DNA of 64,000 nucleotides from Liolophura sinensis (taxonomy: Eukaryota > Mollusca > Polyplacophora > Chitonida > Chitonidae), in contig NC_088300.1 of assembly GCF_032854445.1 (NCBI RefSeq), positions 35,693,608 to 35,757,607 of the forward strand. Direction: 5' to 3'. This document shows positions 58,001 to 64,000 of this stretch, piece by piece. Every line of letters starts with the position of its first letter. Position 1 is the first letter of the stretch. Position numbers and translations under genes: made by a program. Under the pieces are notes generated by a model. The model saw nothing but the letters and a program-made list of their open reading frames with translations. It was not told where the DNA came from and did not search any database.

Positions 58001-61000
58001 GAAGAGGAAAATTTGGTCAAAGTATTAATCAAATAAATTGAACTAGATTGCCAAAGTAGCAATAATATGAAATCATATTCCAAATATATTTATGTTTGAT
58101 AACTTCACTTAGACTTGCCTTCACATTTTGATCAAGATTCACATTACTGACTAGTATTTATTTATGCAATTTATGTTTTCTCCATTATTTCAATGCCATT
58201 GAACTTGGTTTTCAGAACGGGATGAACATTATGAACTTTCCTGATACAGGCCAAATACTGCTTTCAAAATGTGATCTTATGTTTTGTTCTTGTTTTCTTC
58301 TTTACTTCAATTTAATGTAACTTCAGCGTGAAAATATGGGTGTACATGTATTGAAGGTTGTAATGCTGTAGACCTGCAGTTATATTTCCATGTACAGTGT
58401 ATTCACTGTGTTCAGCTTACCAGATCAAACAATTCATGTGCAGCACAGTTGAGGACAATATTGAAGTCTGTCCCTGGGCTAAGTCCCACACTGCTCAGCC
58501 CCTCCAATATGACGTCCAGAGCCTGCTCTACGCGCTCCAGCGCAGGACACAAGGCTCCCACATCACTGGTGTTCCTCAGGCCAGGCTTTAAACATTTAAT
58601 CATTATTATAAGATATGATACAATAGAGAGTTAATCAACATGAAGTCTCCTCTTTAAAACGTTCCACTTGTTTCAGTTAATATCATTCTCACTCACAAAA
58701 AAGGCCTTTGTTTAGTTATTTGTGGGACCAGTTTTGAATGCCATACTAAAGAATTCTACATGTGAATTAAGGCCACAGCTGAAGTGATCTGAGGTAGATT
58801 ACAAGAAAATCACTTTATTTGCATCAGCAAATGCCCTAAAGAGGCCCTTGGCCATGGAATGTTCAGGAAATGTTAAGTTAGCCACATTTCTTTAGGTGAC
58901 ACCAATTTTACTATGTTTTACTGGTGATTTGACATTAAAAAATCTGAAACAGAAAAAAATAAAATTGCAAAGCCACTCTTTATTTTTTCTAATCTTGGGT
59001 GTTTTTATGATTTTTGTCCTGTTTGTTGATCAAATAATTACAACTTAAACTGGAAAATTTGCTGGGACAGTTCACATTTCCCAAACTTTAGGCAATTTTT
59101 TCAGCCTTTTTATTTTTATACCCCTACTCTGACACTGAAAAAAAAATTCATTATGCCTGTAAAACGGAAGTTTAAATTGGTCATGCTTTATACCGAATAA
59201 ATTTATTGCCTCTGACTAAGAAGCAATGCATTTCACCACCTTAAGGTTTGAGAGATATGGAACTAGTACACAGCTGGCACTCATAAAAAACAGAAAAAAC
59301 TAGACGTGGCAACAGGAATCAGTAGATAGTTTTTTAGTTCAATAATTTGGTTGCTACATGTAACTGTTTGAAGGCTACTTCCAACATTAATTTGGTCAAA
59401 TTACGGCCAGTTTGTCGTTGCCACTGGTCCCCTAAAGTGATGGTACATTTATTAATTTGCTCTTTTCTATAGCTGCGGACAAGACCATAAATCAGAAACT
59501 GGCTACGCATGTATTTAAGAATTTTTTTCATCATAATCTTTGCATACAATTACACATGCAGTGAAATGTCCAAGGTTTGAGAAGACAAAATGCTCAAATT
59601 CATTTGGTTATCTGGGGAGAGAATCGAAATGCATCCCATTCATAGATCTGTTAGTCATCTCTTGACAAAGTCACAGTTTATTTATGAGGAAAAGAAAAAC
59701 ATGCATTCATCAACAAACTACAGAGCCAAAGTCAAGCACAAACTGGGTTTAGAAACCCACTGAAGGATAATAGGCAACAGGAATGATGCCTATAAAGCAC
59801 CTAATTTATCCCAGCAGTAACTACATACATGTATTATAAGAAACTTTAATTTTACCTGTTTAGGCTGAATAAATAAAAAGAGAATTTTGTTTAGAAAATT
59901 GGAAATTTTTTTTTTCATTATGTGCAGATCTGGAAAGCACCACTAATTCCACAAATGCAAAATACACAACAACTTATCATTACTTTAATGAATCATACAT
60001 CGTATATTTTTTGATTACTATTAAAAATGTCAGATATAGGTCCAGCATACACAATGGGTCAAACAGATTAATACTTTGCGAATAGTCCACAAACTGTTTT
60101 ACAAACTCTGACAGACGCCTTAATCTTTCTTCCTCTTGAATGGTAATGATTAACAACAAAACAGAAGAAGAATATTTGTGACACGCAGTTCTGAAAAACT
60201 GCACAGTGCAGTGAGCGCTACAGAAGCACAACTGTACATGTAAAGACATATTAGCCTGTGCAAATTCACACCTTCAGGAAATGTCAGGATTCATAACATA
60301 CTTCTGTATTTTAAAACACACTGAAATATTGCCAACGGCGAAAAAAAATTGTGCTGTTATTTTAGACATCGTGAACACAGTGAGACTTCCAGATGTCCAC
60401 TGACAAGTATCTGACTTTGAGTGAAAAATCAAATGTTCAGTTTTAGCCGGGGTTTCCTTCGACCACAAACTCACTCAAGTCACTACATTTAGAAACATAG
60501 CAGACGACTGACTTTTTGACTTTTTTTTGACTGGGTTATCTCCCCTCGTTGTTTAAATGACAAGAGATGTGAAATGTAAGACAGATTATTGTGCTGTAAC
60601 TGTGCAGCTTACCATATGTATCGTCAGTTCTGTCATACAGATTGTTGAGAATTACGAATACTTTATAATACATTACTGACAGAAAGGAAGGTCTTACTTG
60701 GTTTACTAGACTTATAATTTGCTTTCAATCTATCCTATTGTTTACATGTGCGATCCAGGAGCGAATGTTGCTGGGAATCTCTGCTCTGCCTCATTTGCTT
60801 TTTATCTTGTTGGGCAGACAGTTAAGACCAGTGACGGATTTTCCCTAGTAATTCTCTTAATTGAGATATTTTGATAATATAAGCCCAGGAGGTTTAGTTA
60901 GGAGTCAAATGCAACTCATTTTTGTAGTTAGCTGAACCAACACAAAATTCTGAATATCTTTCAGCAGTACATCCCTTAAAGAATCACACTTGTACTTACC

Positions 61001-64000
61001 CCATATTTTGTGACCAGACTGTTTGCAACAGAGGAATAAATAGCACCCAAATGCTTGACACTCTGGGGAAAAACACAGGAAAACAAGTAAATAAACCTAA
61101 ATAATTAACATAGCTAGTTAATCACAGTATTCATTATTAAGTATATTAAAGAAAACATTAGACTGTGAACAATTGAAAGACCAATATACATGCATATGTA
61201 ACAACATAAAAAACATAAACCAAAATGCCCACAAAAAATACACGTGTGGCATTGCACATGTCCTGATGTGACACAAAAAATGCCAGACTCAGTGACTGCA
61301 AAGCTGGATGTTGGTTAACCATGGTCATTACCTCCTTTAGTGACATGGCTGGGCTGGGAACAATCATGAAGTCCTTGACACAGCGGAATTTACCAGTGTT
61401 GCCTCTCCCTGCCTGAATAATGGTCACCATGGGTAATGGTAATTTGAACTTCTTCACTGTCTGGAGGAAAAAAAAAAAACAAGCAACTCCTTCATTTATT
61501 TATTTGGTTACTGTACTGTATTTGATTTAAAATTTCATCCATAACTAAAATTAAAATCATTTTTGCCAATTCAAATTATTCATCTTAAAAAGGAGCTTTG
61601 ATCAGCAATGAAAGTAATTTTTATGACCTTTTGTTTCCCACTAAATGAGCCTTTTTTTCAGACAGATTTTTAGGGCAAACATAATAATTTGTGCATGCAA
61701 TGTAAACTGTTGGAAATTAGCATACTCTGAGAAAAGCTTATCACAGCTGTACAAACAAGCATGCATTTTATAGGCATACAAAGAACTAATGCAAAAAAGG
61801 GTAGAGAATGCATGGAAACAAATATATTCAATATTACTTTACAAATACACAAGCAGTCAGGTAAAAGATAAAGAAAAATTGGCACAGATTAGGCAGTAAC
61901 ACTTGCGCATCTCCATGAATATAAAAAAAGTCATCCTGATGATTGTGGGATATATTAGATAGATTATGATATATTGGTAATGAAGGAGTCTATACAATAA
62001 TTCTTCAACCTTTCGTATATTTTTAATATGTTTATTCAAGCATCCTCTTAAGACATTATTCTGTCTTGACTGATAAAATTACACTTTTTAAGAAGTCCTG
62101 AGACTGGACAATCCAGCCAATGTAGTTTTGTCTCTAAAATCACATTAAAATGTGCATAAATTGCACTGAAAGTTGCTCTTTCATATGCACTAGGGTTGAG
62201 GAAATACGGTAGCTCAAGTCCACTTACATCCCCTATACTTGTCTGTGCAATATGTTGGTAAAGCGGGATGTCCTGTACTTCAGCTCCAGCCTTACACAAT
62301 GCCTGACTAAGGGCAGATAAGGAGTTACTTCCCTGGAGAAAGATTTCTCTGGGTTCATCAGGCAATATCAGTCCTTGTGGACTTTTCCCTGCTTTAGACC
62401 TTTCAAAAACAATAAGTATCAATTAATAACCACATTGTACTACAATAACCATACATCACTGTTTAGTTTACCTGAAAGGAAATGTTGTACTGTATGAAAA
62501 ACCTATCTTACATAAAGTTAATGTCCTACTTTAGAGTTTTCATTTAGAATTTTTTTAAAAGTAATATGGAATGGGTTCCATTATATGTTATGTTAGACAC
62601 TGAATTTCAACAGCATGCACATCTGGAACTGATATATATTACATGTATTATTGCATATTATATATACTGATATGTCTTTTGAAAAAAAAATATTCTGCAA
62701 GCTGTAACACATAACTATTTAACTATTTATCATAACTATTTCCATTTAAACATGCTGTCATACATGCAGATCTGGTGCACAAAACATGTGAAGTGTTACA
62801 AGTACATAAAATAGCACAGGATTATGCATGCTATTGTCATTTGTATATATGAAGACTAAAGACGAAAAGCTGCATAAAAGATCTGATTTTACTCAAAGCT
62901 AAAAAGAATATATATTGTTTAGTGAAGATAGTTATCTATCCAGGACATCGGTTGTTAAACTGTTAGCTTGAGTAGCCTTCTTTTCTATTCACAATGACAG
63001 AGAGGGTATTTATTTCTAGGAAAAGCCATCTCATAATTTAAGAAAGTATTAACAGAATGACTACTAAAAACTATATCTGAAATTATTATTATTTCTTTTT
63101 TTCCTGTTTTTTTTTTAACTGAACATTGAAATGAGGCGTATGGTTTATAATGACAATAATGAATGCAACTGACACCATCCAAACATTCATCATTGCATGG
63201 ATGTTTTCCTATTGTCAATATTTGTTGTAGATGTGTCTACAAAGTCAGGGGGGTACACTAATGTAGACTAATAAATGATTTCAGACGCAGATAAGAGACA
63301 GGCCACAAGGTGTTGACCAAATTTGTGGGTGATGTCCTGAGGAAATACCTTTGTAAGTGAGATGAATATGGGGACTGAATGCAGGGCATGTGAGATAATT
63401 ATATCATGCAAGATTATTCACAGTTACTGTGATATTACTAGAAAAATACTAATGATCAGCCACATCTACTACTGCTGATATATACACATATATATACATA
63501 ATAATCATGCACTATTAAAATACATGGCATCTACATGGACTAGTATCAGAAGAATGCATGCAAAAAAAGACTTTATAAACTGTACCTCCGTCCCCTGTGA
63601 ATGGAATACAGTAAAAACACAACGTAGTTGATAATATGTAAAATGGAAAAAACACATACAAAATAATGCTAAAAATTATAGTATTATAAAAATTAAGATA
63701 TAACAGGAAAATATTTCAAAGATTAACATTTGTACAGGCATAAACAGACTTAAACATTTTCATTTCTTAAAATATTTTTTTGCAATGGTGTAGTATCTTA
63801 CAATTTGTACAGCTTTTAAATACAATTATATGTAGAACATGTATTATTACTACATGTGTTTATGTACATATTTCATGTACCATTTACAAAATGTTTATGG
63901 AATGGAGTGAATAAAGTCTATAATGCAAAACTCAACTGATAATGATTTTAGAACGATTTGGTTCAAAGGGAAAGATAAATGACACAAGACTACTAAATCT
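53898..64000 (-). CDS. ENO4: Enolase 4-like protein, 3' part of gene (partial)
   Basis: ENO4 is a divergent enolase found in sperm flagella in mammals. Minus-strand exons in order are 62399-62228, 61460-61332, 61062-61000, 58585-58421, about 57854-57735 (frameshifted), 56800-56606, 55940-55873 and 54134-53898 (stop). The 5' part lies beyond the right edge. Landmarks parallel enolase: LSALSQALCKAGAEVQDIPLYQHIA, VKDFMIVPSPAMSLKE, NCAAHELFDL then GKYEA, YPAINGLIDPLRR, WNKLCEKVSSKCYVIGD, LSTCQGETTDDFLADL and KIGAPCRGERVSKLNRLLQI. An acidic tail of about 45 residues follows (IPEEEATEGEVSEKTPDAD). The GDEGGFAP loop is absent, and residues aligned with yeast Asp246, Glu295 and Lys345 are Asn, Ile and Arg, so ordinary enolase activity is doubtful. 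The catalytic-loop Lys396 equivalent is kept. It is tail to tail with SHTN1. Confidence 0.88.
54976..55007. repeat. (TA)n microsatellite in ENO4 intron
   Basis: catatatatatatatatata-type run between the last two ENO4 exons. Confidence 0.95.
55037..55250. repeat. Dispersed repeat in ENO4 introns, copy 1
   Basis: Shares aatgtatcccat, gggcgctgcggga, cagtcagtct.tgctcctg and cagttttaatcata with 57125-57330, in the same orientation. The element type is unknown. Confidence 0.7.
56990..57118. mobile_element. MITE fragment with the CTTCAACCTTT end
   Basis: ttgtaattcttcaacctttt followed by a body related to 61998-62212 (ccatgtagactaataaaatt; gaaattggccaaca). Only one end is present. Confidence 0.5.
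57125..57330. repeat. Dispersed repeat in ENO4 introns, copy 2
   Basis: Partner of 55037-55250, with similar length and order of conserved blocks. No protein coding or terminal repeats are seen. Confidence 0.7.
57735..57854 (-). pseudogene. ENO4: ENO4 exon with apparent compensating frameshifts
   Basis: The acceptor after gagag gives phase-0 GKYEASVVD and then a TGA. The next codons continue the family sequence one frame over (LKGPEDMVDFWVDL), and a second shift returns to the first frame for HRYPAINGLIDPLRRG. One base seems missing near 57829 and one C extra near 57785. The exit phase also fits the next exon only if the acceptor is taken at 56791 instead of 56801, or if one G is missing from the G4 run at 57734-57737. 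It may be sequence error, a null allele or true decay. Confidence 0.6.
58586..60999. other. ENO4 intron between exons 61062-61000 and 58585-58421
   Basis: AT-rich. No repeat family was recognised. A minus-strand patch at about 60060-60150 (EEERLRRLSEFVKQFVDYSQ) looks protein-like, but enolase alignment requires nothing between these exons. No RNA gene is seen. Confidence 0.4.
61998..62212. mobile_element. MITE-like element in ENO4 intron
   Basis: Left end tacaataattcttcaacctt; right end gttgaggaaatacggta, inverted relatives. It is the reverse of 653-857, so the same element sits in KIZ and in ENO4. It starts 16 bases beyond the donor of exon 62399-62228. Confidence 0.65.
62400..64000. other. 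ENO4 upstream intron(s) to the window edge
   Basis: Only the candidate microexon at 63586-63594 is noted. Otherwise it is AT-rich unique sequence with (TA)-rich patches near 63478-63500. Confidence 0.4.
63586..63594 (-). other. ENO4: Candidate 9-nt microexon of ENO4
   Basis: On the minus strand ccattcacag | gggacggag | gtacag has a good acceptor with a T-rich tract and a donor. The next exon needs phase-2 entry, and the microexon would give GGA-CGG-AG|G, reading GRRSKAGK. This fits a basic linker, but nine bases are easy to match by chance. Confidence 0.3.

Overview
This is a eukaryotic (animal) nuclear segment: AT-rich DNA, short exons with GT..AG introns, tRNA-derived SINEs, MITE-like inverted repeats, a Tc1/mariner remnant, a decayed non-LTR retrotransposon and several minisatellites. 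The retroposon tails, the abundance of the palindrome TACATGTA and the protein similarity suggest a lophotrochozoan, probably a mollusc (a brachiopod is not excluded). The species cannot be named from the sequence.

Layout, left to right. (1) 1-5201, minus strand: the first five exons of a kizuna (KIZ) centrosomal-protein gene, running off the left edge. Exons 2 and 3 each carry an apparent one-base homopolymer insertion. (2) 5202-10420: no convincing gene; it holds retroposon copies and a decayed non-LTR retrotransposon at about 7940-9000. (3) 10421-13459, plus strand: a small gene for an unrecognised secreted protein with eight cysteines, with an internally deleted Tc1 element in intron 1. 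(4) 16613-17359, minus strand: a single-exon nanos gene with both CCHC zinc fingers intact. (5) 17360-26842: intergenic, dominated by a pyrimidine-rich minisatellite at about 21010-22230. (6) 26843-49174, with alternative 3' exons to 51403, plus strand: a complete shootin-1 (SHTN1) gene. Sixteen exons join in consistent phases to give 510 residues. Its introns hold four minisatellites, and two of them abut exon 9 and repeat its splice-site sequences. (7) 53898-64000, minus strand: the 3' part of an enolase-4 (ENO4) gene, tail to tail with SHTN1 and entering from the right edge. One exon appears frameshifted, and several catalytic residues of true enolases are replaced.

These genes do not form an operon or pathway. 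The tail-to-tail SHTN1-ENO4 pair is, as I recall, also neighbouring and convergent in human (10q25), which would make it old conserved synteny. The points most worth following are the splice-site-like satellites around SHTN1 exon 9, the stop-containing 72-nt cassette exon that would switch the SHTN1 C-terminus, and the apparent frameshifts in KIZ and ENO4. Exon models were built by eye from splice motifs, phase and remembered family sequences; no alignment or transcript data were available.
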